A DNA stretch of 64,000 nt from assembly GCF_016648105.1 (NCBI RefSeq), contig NZ_JACVVE010000003.1:163894-227893 (forward strand), given 5' to 3'. The position numbers and the translations under genes were made by a program. The stretch's first letter is position 1. Every line of letters begins with the position of its first letter. The notes below the pieces were generated by a model that saw nothing but the letters and a program-made list of their open reading frames with translations, was not told the origin of the DNA and did not search any database. This document shows positions 45,266 to 54,395 of this stretch, one piece after another. This stretch comes from Pseudomonas sp. S31. Its GTDB lineage: Bacteria > Pseudomonadota > Gammaproteobacteria > Pseudomonadales > Pseudomonadaceae.

Positions 45266-46621
45266 TCACTCCTGGTTGGCCAGTTTGTGCTCGAGGTAGT
45301 GGATGTTGACGCCGCCTTTGCAGAAACCTTCATCACGCACCAGGTCGCGGTGCAGTGGGATGTTGGTCTTGATGCCGTCGACGACGATCTCGTCCAGGGC
45401 ATTGCGCATGCGCGCCATGGCTTCGTCGCGGTCCTTGCCGTAGGTGATCAGCTTGCCGATCAGCGAGTCGTAGTTCGGCGGAACCGAGTAACCGCTGTAC
45501 AGGTGCGAATCGACGCGCACGCCGTTGCCACCCGGGGCGTGGAAGTGCGTGACCTTGCCTGGGCTCGGGATGAACTTGCGCGGGTCTTCGGCGTTGATCC
45601 GGCACTCCAGCGAGTGACCGCGGATGACCACGTCTTCCTGGCGGATCGACAGCTTGTTGCCAGCGGCGATGCTGAGCATCTCCTTGACGATGTCGACGCC
45701 GGTGACCATTTCCGATACGGGGTGCTCGACCTGCACGCGAGTGTTCATCTCGATGAAGTAGAAGCGGCCGTTCTCGTACAGGAACTCGAAGGTACCGGCA
45801 CCGCGGTAGCCGATCTCGATGCACGCATCCACGCAACGCTTGAAGACTTCCTGGCGGGCCTTCTCGTCGATGCCTGGCGCGGGTGCTTCTTCCAGTACCT
45901 TCTGGTGACGACGCTGCAGCGAGCAGTCGCGGTCGCCCAGGTGAATGGCGTTACCCTGGCCGTCGGACAGTACCTGGACTTCCACGTGACGTGGGTTGGT
46001 CAGGAACTTCTCCAGGTAGACCATCGGGTTGCCGAAGGCGGCGCCGGCTTCGGTGCGGGTGAGCTTGGCCGAGGAGATCAGGTCCTCTTCCTTGTGCACC
46101 ACGCGCATGCCGCGACCACCACCGCCACCGGCGGCCTTGATGATCACCGGGTAACCGACGTCACGGGCGATCGCCAGGGCGACCTCCTCGTCTTCCGGCA
46201 GCGGGCCATCGGAGCCAGGTACGGTCGGTACGCCCGACTTGATCATCGCGTCCTTGGCCGAAACCTTGTCGCCCATCAGGCGAATGGTGTCGGCTTTCGG
46301 GCCGATGAAGGCGAAACCGGATTTCTCGACCTGTTCGGCGAAATCGGCGTTTTCCGCGAGGAAGCCGTAACCCGGGTGGATCGCGGTGGCGCCGGTCACT
46401 TCGGCGGCAGCGATGATCGCCGGGATGTGCAGGTAGGATTCCTTGGATGCCGCAGGGCCGATGCAGACCGACTCGTCCGCCAGGCCCAGGTGCATCAGTT
46501 CACGGTCAGCGGTCGAGTACACCGCGACGGTCTTGATGCCCAGCTCTTTGCAGGCACGCAGGATCCGCAGGGCAATTTCCCCGCGGTTGGCGATCAGGAC
46601 TTTTTCGAGCTTCCCAGACAT
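45266..46621 (-). CDS. accC: acetyl-CoA carboxylase, biotin carboxylase subunit
   Basis: A 451-residue ATP-grasp enzyme that carboxylates biotin on AccB, the first step of fatty-acid synthesis. [20 protein letters not shown] opens the protein. [20 protein letters not shown] (about residues 157-176) is the glycine-rich ATP loop, and [20 protein letters not shown] (about 276-295) carries metal-binding residues. The ATG at 46621 is preferred over an upstream start at 46642. It lies 17 bases after accB, the standard accB-accC operon. Confidence 0.96.
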   Translation of the reverse strand: MSGKLEKVLIANRGEIALRILRACKELGIKTVAVYSTADRELMHLGLADESVCIGPAASKESYLHIPAIIAAAEVTGATAIHPGYGFLAENADFAEQVEKSGFAFIGPKADTIRLMGDKVSAKDAMIKSGVPTVPGSDGPLPEDEEVALAIARDVGYPVIIKAAGGGGGRGMRVVHKEEDLISSAKLTRTEAGAAFGNPMVYLEKFLTNPRHVEVQVLSDGQGNAIHLGDRDCSLQRRHQKVLEEAPAPGIDEKARQEVFKRCVDACIEIGYRGAGTFEFLYENGRFYFIEMNTRVQVEHPVSEMVTGVDIVKEMLSIAAGNKLSIRQEDVVIRGHSLECRINAEDPRKFIPSPGKVTHFHAPGGNGVRVDSHLYSGYSVPPNYDSLIGKLITYGKDRDEAMARMRNALDEIVVDGIKTNIPLHRDLVRDEGFCKGGVNIHYLEHKLANQE

Positions 46622-46638
46622 CGTTGGCTCTCCGCGAT

Positions 46639-47100
46639 TCAAACGATGGTGAACAGCGGCTGGTCGAACTCAACCGGCTGACCGTCTTCCACCAGGATGG
46701 CGTCGATGACACCGCCGACATCGGCTTCGATGTGGTTCATCATCTTCATCGCTTCGACGATGCACAGGGTGTCGCCTTTTTTGATGCTCTGGCCAACTTC
46801 GGCGAAGTTAGGCGAGGTCGGCGACGGCTTGCGGTAGAAGGTACCGACCATCGGCGAACGGATCACGGTGCCTTTCAGGGCCGGGGCGGCAGCGGCGGCT
46901 TCGGCGGCTGGCGCTGCGGCGGCGACCGGGGCGGCAGCAGGTGCGGCAGCCATCGGCGCCGGCGCGTAGAACTGCTGGGCAGCCGGGGTCTTGCTGTGGC
47001 GGCTGATACGGACCGACTCTTCGCCTTCCTTGATCTCCAGCTCGTCGATGCCAGACTCTTCCAGCAGTTCGATCAGTTTCTTGACTTTACGGATATCCAT
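46639..47100 (-). CDS. accB: acetyl-CoA carboxylase, biotin carboxyl carrier protein
   Basis: A 153-residue carrier. The N-terminal helical domain ([20 protein letters not shown]) is followed by an Ala/Pro-rich flexible linker (about residues 40-75). The biotinyl domain has [14 protein letters not shown], with biotin on Lys119. It carries carboxybiotin between AccC and the AccAD transferase. It heads the accB-accC operon. A perfect 10-bp hairpin lies in the leader between aroQ and accB. Confidence 0.96.
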   Translation of the reverse strand: MDIRKVKKLIELLEESGIDELEIKEGEESVRISRHSKTPAAQQFYAPAPMAAAPAAAPVAAAAPAAEAAAAAPALKGTVIRSPMVGTFYRKPSPTSPNFAEVGQSIKKGDTLCIVEAMKMMNHIEADVGGVIDAILVEDGQPVEFDQPLFTIV

Positions 47101-47167
47101 TAATCATCAACTCCCAAGGTTCGGTCAGGGGGCGTAATTGAAAACGTGTTCAGAACGTTTCGCTCGA

Positions 47168-47191
47168 ACCTTGGCCCGTCAGGGCCAAGGT
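47168..47191. other. leader hairpin between aroQ and accB
   Basis: ACCTTGGCCC-GTCA-GGGCCAAGGT, a perfect 10-bp stem with a four-base loop. It starts 68 bases before the accB start. On the minus (accB) strand no T-run follows, so it is probably not a simple terminator of aroQ. Confidence 0.55.
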
Positions 47192-47200
47192 CTTTAATCA

Positions 47201-47653
47201 TCAGGGCTGTGCGTTGGCAGCCAGTTGTTCCAGCGCGGACTCCAGGGCCAGTCGGTAACCGCTGGCGCCCAGGCCGCAGATCACCCCTACGGCAACATCG
47301 GAAAAGTAGGAGTGATGACGGAACGGTTCGCGTTTGTGCACGTTGGACAGGTGCACTTCGATGAATGGGATGCTCACCGCAAGCAATGCGTCACGTAATG
47401 CGACGCTCGTATGGGTAAAAGCAGCCGGATTGATCAGGATGAAGTCGACACCCTCGTTGCGTGCTGCGTGGATACGGTCGATCAGTTCGTATTCGGCATT
47501 GCTCTGCAAATACTGCAGGTGGTGGCCGGCGGCGCGGGCGCGCTGCTCCAGGTCCTGGTTGATCTGGGCCAGGGTCACGGCGCCGTAGTGGCCCGGTTCG
47601 CGGGTCCCGAGCAGGTTGAGATTGGGGCCGTGAAGCACCAGTAGGGTTGCCAT
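47201..47653 (-). CDS. aroQ: 3-dehydroquinate dehydratase, type II
   Basis: A 150-residue shikimate-pathway enzyme forming dodecamers. [20 protein letters not shown] starts the protein and leads to the lid loop with the catalytic tyrosine (HYG, about residue 23). [17 protein letters not shown] and the catalytic-histidine segment [20 protein letters not shown] are conserved. The open frame continues upstream, but the ATG at 47653 fits the family N-terminus. It precedes accB and accC in the conserved dsbD-aroQ-accB-accC order. Confidence 0.95.
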   Translation of the reverse strand: MATLLVLHGPNLNLLGTREPGHYGAVTLAQINQDLEQRARAAGHHLQYLQSNAEYELIDRIHAARNEGVDFILINPAAFTHTSVALRDALLAVSIPFIEVHLSNVHKREPFRHHSYFSDVAVGVICGLGASGYRLALESALEQLAANAQP

Positions 47654-47832
47654 CTGCGGATTCCTTGGATTTGTAGGGCAATTCGACACAGCGCGGCGAG
47701 TGTGCCGTAAAGCGACGGCAAGTGTCCAGTTCCCGGCAATAGCCGGCACGATGACCGAGGTTCGCGCGAAGTATGTGACCAAATGTTTAAATCTGGTCAC
47801 TCAGGACAGTATTTTTCCCGGCTCGCGGGAAG

Positions 47833-49602
47833 TTATAGACCGAGTTTGCCACGCACGCGCGTTAGAACCTGTGCGAAATCGCCGGCGTTTATCTCGCCAA
47901 TGACCCGATCGACGGTCATTTCGCTGCCGTTCGCGGCAAAGAATAACAGCGCTGGCGGCCCGAACAGTTGGTAGCGATCGAGCAGGGCGCGCTGTTCGGC
48001 ATTGCTTTCGGTGATATCGAAACGCAGCAGTTTGAACGTGCCGAGCTGCGTTTGTACTTCGGCGGCGTTGAGCACTTCATGCTCGATGACCTTGCAACTG
48101 ATGCACCAGTCGGCATACCAGTCGAGCAGCACCGGCTGGCCGGCGGCCTTGGCCTCGGCCAGCGCGGCATCCAGGGCTGCCGGTGTGGTCAGGGTCAGCC
48201 AGGGGTCGGTCTTGGTGGCCTGGCTGGCGGCGTTGTTGACCGTAGCAGGCGGCGGGAGGGGGCGTAGCGGATCACCCTGGCCGCTCAGCGCCCCGTACCA
48301 GCAAGCCAGGGCGTACACCAGCAAGGCCAGGCCGAGCAGTTGCGCCAGGCGTTGCCGCGGCGCCTTGGGCACGAACTCCAGCGCGCCGAGGAACAACGCC
48401 ACGCCCGCAGCCAGCAGGCCCACCAGCAGCAGCGTCAATGGCCCTGGCAGCACGCGACTGAGCAAGCCGATGGCCAGGCCCAGCAGCAGTACGCCGATGG
48501 CGTTCTTCACGGTGTTCAGCCATGGCCCGCTCTTGGGCAGCCAGGCAGCGCCCCCGGTGGCTATCAGCAGCAGCGGCGCGCCCATGCCCAGGCCCAGGGC
48601 GAACAGTTTGAGCGCGCCGCCCAGGGCATCGCCGCTGGCGCTGATGTACAGCAGGGCTCCTGCCAGCGGGGCCGAGACGCAGGGTGAGACCAGCAGGCTG
48701 GACAGCACGCCGAGCACCGCCGCACCCAGCAGCGAGCCGCCCTGGGTACGATTGGCGACGCGGTCCAGGCGGTCGCTCAAGGCCTGTGGCAACTTCAGCT
48801 CGAACAGGCCGAACATGGCCAGGGCGAACACCGCGAAGAACAGCGCGAACGGCACCAGCACCCAGGCCGACTGCAGGCGCGCCTGCAGGTTGAGGCTGGC
48901 GCCGAACACGCCCATCAGCGCGCCGAGCACGGCGAACGAGGCGGCCATCGGCAGGACATAGGCCAACGACAGGCTCAACCCCCGCAGGCCACCGACTTGG
49001 CCACGCAGCACGACCCCGGAGAGGATTGGCAACATGGGCAATACACAGGGGGTGAAGGTCAGGCCGACCCCGGCGAGGAAGAACAGCAGCACGGACTTCC
49101 AGTCCCAGGCTGTGCTCGCGCTGGGGGTATTGGCCGTGCCGGGGATGGCCAGCCGTTCGGTTTGCGGCGGGTAGCACAGGCCCTTGTCGGCGCAGCCCTG
49201 GTAGCCCACCAGCAGGGTGAAGGCGCGACCGTCGTCGGGCTTGCGCGGGATCTCGATATCGACCACGCCGTGGTACACCTCGACGTCGCCGAAGAACTCG
49301 TCGTGTTTGGCTTCGCCCTCGGGGATGAGCGGCGTGCCGAGGGCGATGTCGGCCGGCTCGGTGTGGAAGTTGAAGCGGTGACGGTAGAGGTAATAGCCCT
49401 CGGTGGCGACCAGGCGCAGCTTGATGGTCTGGGCATCGGCTTGCACCAGGTTCAGCTTGAAAGCTTCGTGGACTGGCAGGAAGTCGGCATCGTTGGCCAG
49501 CGAGGCGGCGCCGAGGGTGGCACTGGGGCGGTTGTCCAGCAGGCCCGTGGCGAAGGCGGGGCTGGCCAGCAGCAGGAACAGCAGGAAAAACAGGCGGCGC
49601 AT
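47833..49602 (-). CDS. dsbD: thiol:disulfide interchange protein DsbD
   Basis: A 589-residue inner-membrane protein that passes electrons from cytoplasmic thioredoxin to the periplasm. A signal peptide (MRRLFFLLFLLLASPAFA) is followed by the periplasmic alpha domain with redox cysteines in YQGCADKGLCYPP (about residues 125-137). Eight helices carry cysteines in FTPCVLPMLP and SPCVSAPLAG. The C-terminal thioredoxin-like domain has WYADWCISCKVIEHE (CxxC). The ATG at 49602 is chosen over a 27-codon extension. Substrates usually include DsbC and cytochrome c maturation factors. Confidence 0.94.
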   Translation of the reverse strand: MRRLFFLLFLLLASPAFATGLLDNRPSATLGAASLANDADFLPVHEAFKLNLVQADAQTIKLRLVATEGYYLYRHRFNFHTEPADIALGTPLIPEGEAKHDEFFGDVEVYHGVVDIEIPRKPDDGRAFTLLVGYQGCADKGLCYPPQTERLAIPGTANTPSASTAWDWKSVLLFFLAGVGLTFTPCVLPMLPILSGVVLRGQVGGLRGLSLSLAYVLPMAASFAVLGALMGVFGASLNLQARLQSAWVLVPFALFFAVFALAMFGLFELKLPQALSDRLDRVANRTQGGSLLGAAVLGVLSSLLVSPCVSAPLAGALLYISASGDALGGALKLFALGLGMGAPLLLIATGGAAWLPKSGPWLNTVKNAIGVLLLGLAIGLLSRVLPGPLTLLLVGLLAAGVALFLGALEFVPKAPRQRLAQLLGLALLVYALACWYGALSGQGDPLRPLPPPATVNNAASQATKTDPWLTLTTPAALDAALAEAKAAGQPVLLDWYADWCISCKVIEHEVLNAAEVQTQLGTFKLLRFDITESNAEQRALLDRYQLFGPPALLFFAANGSEMTVDRVIGEINAGDFAQVLTRVRGKLGL

Positions 49603-49705
49603 GACGGACTCGCTAGGTGGAACGTGCCGGCATGATAACGGAGTTGGCGGCGGTTGAAAGGTTGGAAGGTTGGGGGGCGACACATGGCCGCCTGGGTCGG
49701 TCGGG

Positions 49706-49795
49706 CTGTGCCGGCCTCTTCGCGGGTAAACCCGCTCCTACAGATATTGCACAGCCCCTGTAGGAGCGGGTTTACCCGCGAAGAGGCCGGCACAG
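49706..49795. repeat. REP pair after the chemoreceptor gene
   Basis: CTGTGCCGGCCTCTTCGCGG continuing to CTCCTACAG, a 14-base loop, then the complement ending GAGGCCGGCACAG. It lies nine bases from the chemoreceptor stop, between it and dsbD. Confidence 0.9.
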
Positions 49796-49803
49796 GCTAC
49801 CGC

Positions 49804-51765
49804 TCAGACCCGAAACACCCCCACCGCCCGCTTCAACTCGCCGCCCAGGTTCAGCAGCTGCTCACCTTGCGCGCGCCCTTCGCCGATACGCTGCAGATTG
49901 TCCTCCCCCAACACATGAATCCGCTCGCTGTGCCCACGGATCTCGCTCACCGCCCCAGACTGCTGCGCGGTGACATCGGCGATGCGCACGGCCGTGTCGG
50001 CGATCGTGCAGATGGCATTGACGATTTCATCCAGTGCGCCGTCGGCCGCCTGGGCCTGGTCGGCGGTGGCCTCGGCATGCTCCAGCTGGGCACGCATGCC
50101 GGCCACCGAGTCGCGCGCGGCTTGTTGCAAGCGATCGATCAGTGCCTGGATCTCGCCCGTGGCGCCGGTGGTGCGCTGGGCCAGCGAGCGCACTTCGTCG
50201 GCCACCACGGCGAACCCACGGCCCATTTCGCCGGCCCGCGCGGCCTCGATGGCGGCGTTCAACGCCAGCAGGTTGGTCTGTTCGGCAATCGAGCGAATCA
50301 CCGTCAGCACGCCGCCGATGGTGGCCGATTCCTCGGCCAGTTGCTCGATCATGCGAGCGTTGCCCTGCACCTCGTTCAGCAGCTCGCGCAACCCGGACAG
50401 GCTCTGGCCGATCACCGTCTGCCCCTGTTCCACGGCGCGCCCGGCGTCGCGGCTGGCATCGGCGGCGGCGCTGGCGTCGCCGGCCACCTGCTGGATGGTC
50501 GCCTCCAGCTCACCCAGCGCATCGCGAATCTGGCCGGTGTCACCGGCCTGGCGTTCGGCGCCATCGTGCAAGGCTGCGCTCATCCCGGCCAGGGCATGGC
50601 TGCTGCCGGCAACCTGCTCGGCGTTGTGGCGGATGGTGCCGACCAGTTCCACCAGGTACTGGCGCAGGCGATTGAGCGAGTCCTGGATATCGTGCAGCTC
50701 GCGGTTGGTCCGGCCCAGGGCGATAGGCGCGGCGAAATCGCCTTCGGCCCAGCGTGACAAGGCCGGGGCCAGGCTGGTCAAGGTGCGCGCCAGGCGCCGC
50801 TGGAGGGTGTCGACGAGCAGGGCGATGAGCAGGATCAGGCCGATCATCAGGCCCTGCATGATGCGCACTTCGCCAGCGATTTGCGCATGCTGGCCGCGCA
50901 CCTCGGGTTCCAGCGCGGCAATGGCCTGGCGCACCGCATCGAGATGCTGGTTGGCGCTGGCGGCCAGTTCGGTGCGGCGCTCGATCTGTGCGCGGGTGCG
51001 CTGCAGTTCGGCGGGGTAGCGTGTGAGCAGGCTCTGCAACTCGCGCTTGAGGCCCACCGCGACGTCTTCCTGCTGGGCGTTGGTCTCGGTCTGCAGGCCC
51101 ATCATGGCGGCGAAGTCGTCGGCATTGGACTCGGCGGCGCGGGTCACCCCGAGCAGCGGCAGGCCGTCGATGACCTGGGCCTGGGCGCGGATCAACTGCA
51201 ACTCGCGTTCGACCTCCTCAGCCAGCTCCGCCCGGCCGCTGCTGACCAGCTTGTCACGGGCCAGCGACAGGCGCCCCAGGTGCACCGTGGCATCGAGCAG
51301 CGGCAGAAGGTAGCGGTTGGCCTCTGGGCTGCCGCTGTCGCGGGCGTAGCCGGCCAACTGCTCGAAGTTCGCCCCCAGCTCGCGCTCGGCCTGCAGCAGT
51401 AAGGCCTGTGGGTCGCCGGCCAGCTTGCCTGCGGCCAGCAGCTCGTTGGCGGTGAACGCCTGCAGGCTGTCCAGGCTTGGCGTCAGTTGCTTGGCCAGCG
51501 CCTCGGGCCAGTCGGCCAGCGAAGCCTTGAGCCGCTGGTTGGCATCCACTGCAGCGGCGTGGCGCAAGGCGTCGCCGCTGCCCAGGTAGGCCTGGATGTT
51601 GCGCGCCGAGCTGTTCTGGAACTGCTGCGAGAGGCCCAGGTAGCGTTCCATCAACTGGTAGGGGCGCTCCAGCGCCCGCTGCGACCACCACAGGGTCACG
51701 CCCAGGGCGATGCACACCGTCACCAGCAACAGGGTATTGAGATTGGTCAGCCACTTCAGGCGCAT
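49804..51765 (-). CDS. methyl-accepting chemotaxis protein
   Basis: A 653-residue chemoreceptor. Helix 1 ([19 protein letters not shown], about residues 10-28) and helix 2 ([17 protein letters not shown], about 307-323) flank a roughly 275-residue, largely helical periplasmic sensor domain, larger than a simple four-helix bundle. A HAMP-like linker follows. The signalling domain carries [20 protein letters not shown] at its tip. No C-terminal pentapeptide is present. Gene order matches the place of ctpL in P. aeruginosa as I recall it, a receptor linked to phosphate taxis. Orthology is likely by position but not proven by ligand evidence. The ATG at 51765 ([10 protein letters not shown]) places helix 1 correctly. 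Confidence 0.88.
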   Translation of the reverse strand: MRLKWLTNLNTLLLVTVCIALGVTLWWSQRALERPYQLMERYLGLSQQFQNSSARNIQAYLGSGDALRHAAAVDANQRLKASLADWPEALAKQLTPSLDSLQAFTANELLAAGKLAGDPQALLLQAERELGANFEQLAGYARDSGSPEANRYLLPLLDATVHLGRLSLARDKLVSSGRAELAEEVERELQLIRAQAQVIDGLPLLGVTRAAESNADDFAAMMGLQTETNAQQEDVAVGLKRELQSLLTRYPAELQRTRAQIERRTELAASANQHLDAVRQAIAALEPEVRGQHAQIAGEVRIMQGLMIGLILLIALLVDTLQRRLARTLTSLAPALSRWAEGDFAAPIALGRTNRELHDIQDSLNRLRQYLVELVGTIRHNAEQVAGSSHALAGMSAALHDGAERQAGDTGQIRDALGELEATIQQVAGDASAAADASRDAGRAVEQGQTVIGQSLSGLRELLNEVQGNARMIEQLAEESATIGGVLTVIRSIAEQTNLLALNAAIEAARAGEMGRGFAVVADEVRSLAQRTTGATGEIQALIDRLQQAARDSVAGMRAQLEHAEATADQAQAADGALDEIVNAICTIADTAVRIADVTAQQSGAVSEIRGHSERIHVLGEDNLQRIGEGRAQGEQLLNLGGELKRAVGVFRV

Positions 51766-52049
51766 AGCCGCGAACTTCCTGCCGGGGGAGTGGAGGTAGG
51801 CGCCTGAAGTTATTGCGATTTTGTGACCGGGTGATGACGGCGGCGGCTTGGCGTCATAAAAAAGTGGCACTGTGCCTTCATTGCTCCCGGGCGCCGCCAT
51901 TGCCGCCATTCGCGCCCTGTAGCAGTTGGTCGCTTATACCTATGGCGGTGTCTGCTTTATAGTGCTGCGTTACGGGCATGCCGTGGCACCCTGGCACAGG
52001 CCTGTGGTCCAAGCCCCTGAACCGTCGTGACTACATTAAGGACAACGCC
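51766..52049. other. divergent intergenic region
   Basis: A gap of 284 bases between the chemoreceptor and the DUF2333 gene, presumably holding both promoters. TTTATAGT near 51956 could be a -10 for the rightward genes. A long chemoreceptor-frame extension here is open but has no family similarity. No repeat or RNA gene was seen. Confidence 0.4.
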
Positions 52050-53117
52050 ATGCTGGACTGGAAAAACCGCGAGGCCAAGGCCGAGCCGCGCGAGCGCGTC
52101 GATGGCCGTGGCGCAGCCGCCCGTAGCTACCTGGGTGGTCTCTGGAGCCGTGCCCTGGGCACCCTGATCGGCCTGTACCTGCTGGTATGCATCGGCCTGG
52201 GCTGGTACTGGAGCCAGGAGCCGGAATTGTTCCCGGTGCAGCAGAATGCGCAAACCGCTGCTGAACGCAACGGCCAGCAGATGGTGGTGGGCTACACCAC
52301 CATCGAAACCCTCAAGACCGTGGCCGACACCCTGCTGACCAAGCCGGGCGGCTACATCTCCAACGATCGCTTCCCACCAGGCCTCTGGATGGACAACATG
52401 CCGAGCTGGGAATACGGCGTGCTGGTGCAGGTGCGCGACCTGTCGCGGGCCCTGCGCAAGGATTTCGCCCGTTCCCAGTCGCAGTCCACCGAGGACGCCG
52501 ACCTGGCCAAGGCCGAGCCGCGTTTCAACTTCGACAACAAGAGCTGGATCCTGCCGTCCAGCGAGTCGGAGTTCGAAGAGGGCATCAAGTCGCTGAGCCG
52601 CTACCAGGCGCGCCTCGCCGCAGGCGACAAGGGTGCGATCTTCTATACCCGTGCCGACAACCTGAACAACTGGCTGGGTGACGTGGCCACTCGTCTCGGC
52701 TCGCTGTCCCAGCGTCTGTCGGCCAGCGTCGGCCGGGTCAAGCTCAATACCACGCTGAAGACCGAGGCGGTGGTGGCCGGCGAGGCACCGCAGGTCGACG
52801 AGCAGGTCGTGGAAACCCCATGGCTGCAGATCGACAACGTGTTCTACGAGGCCCGTGGCCAGGCCTGGGCCCTGTCGCACCTGCTGCGTGCCATCGAGGT
52901 CGACTTCGCCGACGTGCTGGCCAAGAAGAACGCCACCGTCAGCGTGCGCCAGATCATTCGCGAGCTGGAAGCTTCGCAGGAGCCGCTGTGGAGCCCGATG
53001 GTGCTCAATGGCAGTGGCTTCGGCATCTGGGCCAACCATTCGCTGGTCATGGCCAACTACATCTCGCGGGCCAACGCTGCAGTCATCGATCTGCGCCAGC
53101 TGCTGTCGCAGGGTTGA
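52050..53117 (+). CDS. DUF2333 family membrane protein
   Basis: A 355-residue protein of unknown function, conserved in Pseudomonas. One transmembrane helix (LGTLIGLYLLVCIGLGWYW, about residues 36-54) follows a basic N-terminus; the rest is periplasmic. Conserved-looking blocks are FPPGLWMDNMPSWEYGVLVQ, RFNFDNKSWILPSSESEFEE and the late EPLWSPMVLNGSGFGIWANH. The start MLDWKNREAKAEPRERVDGR at 52050 is chosen over an extension 24 codons longer. It lies two bases before the NUDIX gene, so the two are cotranscribed. Confidence 0.82.
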   Translation: MLDWKNREAKAEPRERVDGRGAAARSYLGGLWSRALGTLIGLYLLVCIGLGWYWSQEPELFPVQQNAQTAAERNGQQMVVGYTTIETLKTVADTLLTKPGGYISNDRFPPGLWMDNMPSWEYGVLVQVRDLSRALRKDFARSQSQSTEDADLAKAEPRFNFDNKSWILPSSESEFEEGIKSLSRYQARLAAGDKGAIFYTRADNLNNWLGDVATRLGSLSQRLSASVGRVKLNTTLKTEAVVAGEAPQVDEQVVETPWLQIDNVFYEARGQAWALSHLLRAIEVDFADVLAKKNATVSVRQIIRELEASQEPLWSPMVLNGSGFGIWANHSLVMANYISRANAAVIDLRQLLSQG

Positions 53118-53119
53118 AC

Positions 53120-53656
53120 ATGACCATCGCCCCCTCCGAGGCCGCCCACCGGGCGGCTTCCGACCGCGAGCTGGTGGCCTGGGTGGACGAGGCCGACCAG
53201 GTGCTCGGCGCGTTGCCCCGGGCCGAGCTGCGCGAGCGCGGGCTGATCGGCCGCTGTACGTTCATCCTGCTGTTCAACGGTGCCGGAGAGCTGTGCGTGC
53301 ACCGGCGTACCTTGAGCAAGGCGCTGTACCCCGGCTACTGGGATGTCGCCGCCGGTGGCATGGTGGCGGCAGGGGAGGCCTACAGCGACTCGGCGCGGCG
53401 CGAACTGGCCGAGGAGCTGGGGATCGACGGCGTGGTGCTGCGCTTTCACGAGCGCTTCTACTTCGACCAGCCGGACAATCGCCTGTGGTGCGCGGTGTAT
53501 TCGGCGGTGTCGGATGCGCCATTGCGCCTGCAGCCGGAAGAGGTGAGCGAGGCGAAGTTCGTCAGCCTCGAGCAGGCTGAACGGGAAAGCCTGACAAGGC
53601 CCTACTGCCCCGACTCGTTGGCGGCTTTGCAGCGCTATAAAACCAGCCTGATGTAA
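53120..53656 (+). CDS. NUDIX hydrolase, YfcD type
   Basis: A 178-residue NUDIX hydrolase. The NUDIX box GGMVAAGEAYSDSARRELAEELG occupies residues 79-101, with the REL.EELG metal-binding core intact. Preceding residues (LCVHRRTLSKALYPGYWDVA) match the YfcD/isopentenyl-diphosphate-isomerase-like branch. It cleaves a nucleoside-diphosphate-type bond; the substrate is unknown. The ATG at 53120 overlaps nothing and lies two bases after the DUF2333 stop. A GC hairpin at 53659-53681 follows the stop. Confidence 0.88.
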   Translation: MTIAPSEAAHRAASDRELVAWVDEADQVLGALPRAELRERGLIGRCTFILLFNGAGELCVHRRTLSKALYPGYWDVAAGGMVAAGEAYSDSARRELAEELGIDGVVLRFHERFYFDQPDNRLWCAVYSAVSDAPLRLQPEEVSEAKFVSLEQAERESLTRPYCPDSLAALQRYKTSLM

Positions 53657-53658
53657 AG

Positions 53659-53681
53659 CTGGGGCTGCAGAGCGGCCCCAG
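53659..53681 (+). terminator. hairpin after the NUDIX gene
   Basis: CTGGGGC, nine bases, GCCCCAG: a 7-bp stem directly after the stop codon. No T-run follows, so termination efficiency is doubtful. Confidence 0.5.
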
Positions 53682-53870
53682 GTCGCAAAACATTCGCAAA
53701 ATGGCGCATTCCAGTACTTAGCAACAGCCTGATTTATCGTTACACTGCGCGCCCTTTTCGGGTTGTCGCAGGTCTTGCGGCAATAGCGCCGCCCCTGCCA
53801 GAGTGGGGCTTCGCGGTCGGTCCCCACCCCGGGCACGACCAGTTTTTGTCCTCAGCACAGAGGAACAAAA

Positions 53871-54242
53871 GTGGCCAAGAAAGCTTCTTCCTTCGCCGCC
53901 CTTGGCGGTCTCGTTTACTCCACCGATGCCGGTCGGCACTGCCCCGATTGCGGCCAGCCCGTGGACGCCTGTACCTGCAAGCAGACGCTCATCCCCGAAG
54001 GCGATGGCATCGCACGTGTGCGCCGCGAGAGCAAGGGCCGTGGCGGCAAGACCGTGACCACCGTCACCGGCGTGCCGTTGCCCCTCGACCAGCTCAAGGA
54101 GCTGGCCAGTACGCTCAAGCGCCGCTGCGGCACCGGTGGTGCCCTCAAGGATGGCGTGATCGAGATCCAGGGCGACCATGTCGAGCTGTTGATCGGCGAG
54201 CTTATCAAGCAGGGTTTCAAGGCGAAGAAGTCCGGCGGCTGA
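53871..54242 (+). CDS. Sui1/YciH family translation initiation factor-like protein
   Basis: A 123-residue protein of the SUI1 (eIF1-like) fold. An N-terminal zinc-knuckle-like segment (CPDCGQPVDACTC, about residues 24-36) precedes the SUI1 domain (about 45-118). The domain has RVRRESKGRGGKTVTTVTGV, LKRRCGTGGALKDGVIEIQG and DHVELLIGELIKQGFKAK. E. coli YciH has been linked to initiation fidelity. The start is a GTG at 53871 with AGAGGAA upstream. It precedes speA by 153 bases, an order conserved in Pseudomonas. Confidence 0.9.
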   Translation: MAKKASSFAALGGLVYSTDAGRHCPDCGQPVDACTCKQTLIPEGDGIARVRRESKGRGGKTVTTVTGVPLPLDQLKELASTLKRRCGTGGALKDGVIEIQGDHVELLIGELIKQGFKAKKSGG

Positions 54243-54395
54243 GGCCGTTCGCGCGTTTTCGCCCAGCACTTTCTAAACTCGTTCCCGTGGGCAGGGTCTA
54301 TGACTGCACACGGATGAATCGTCACTTTCAGCTTCTACACTGCGCCCGCCACCGTGCCGGGGGCAGTGTCTTCGACTTATTCATGGGGGACTTGA

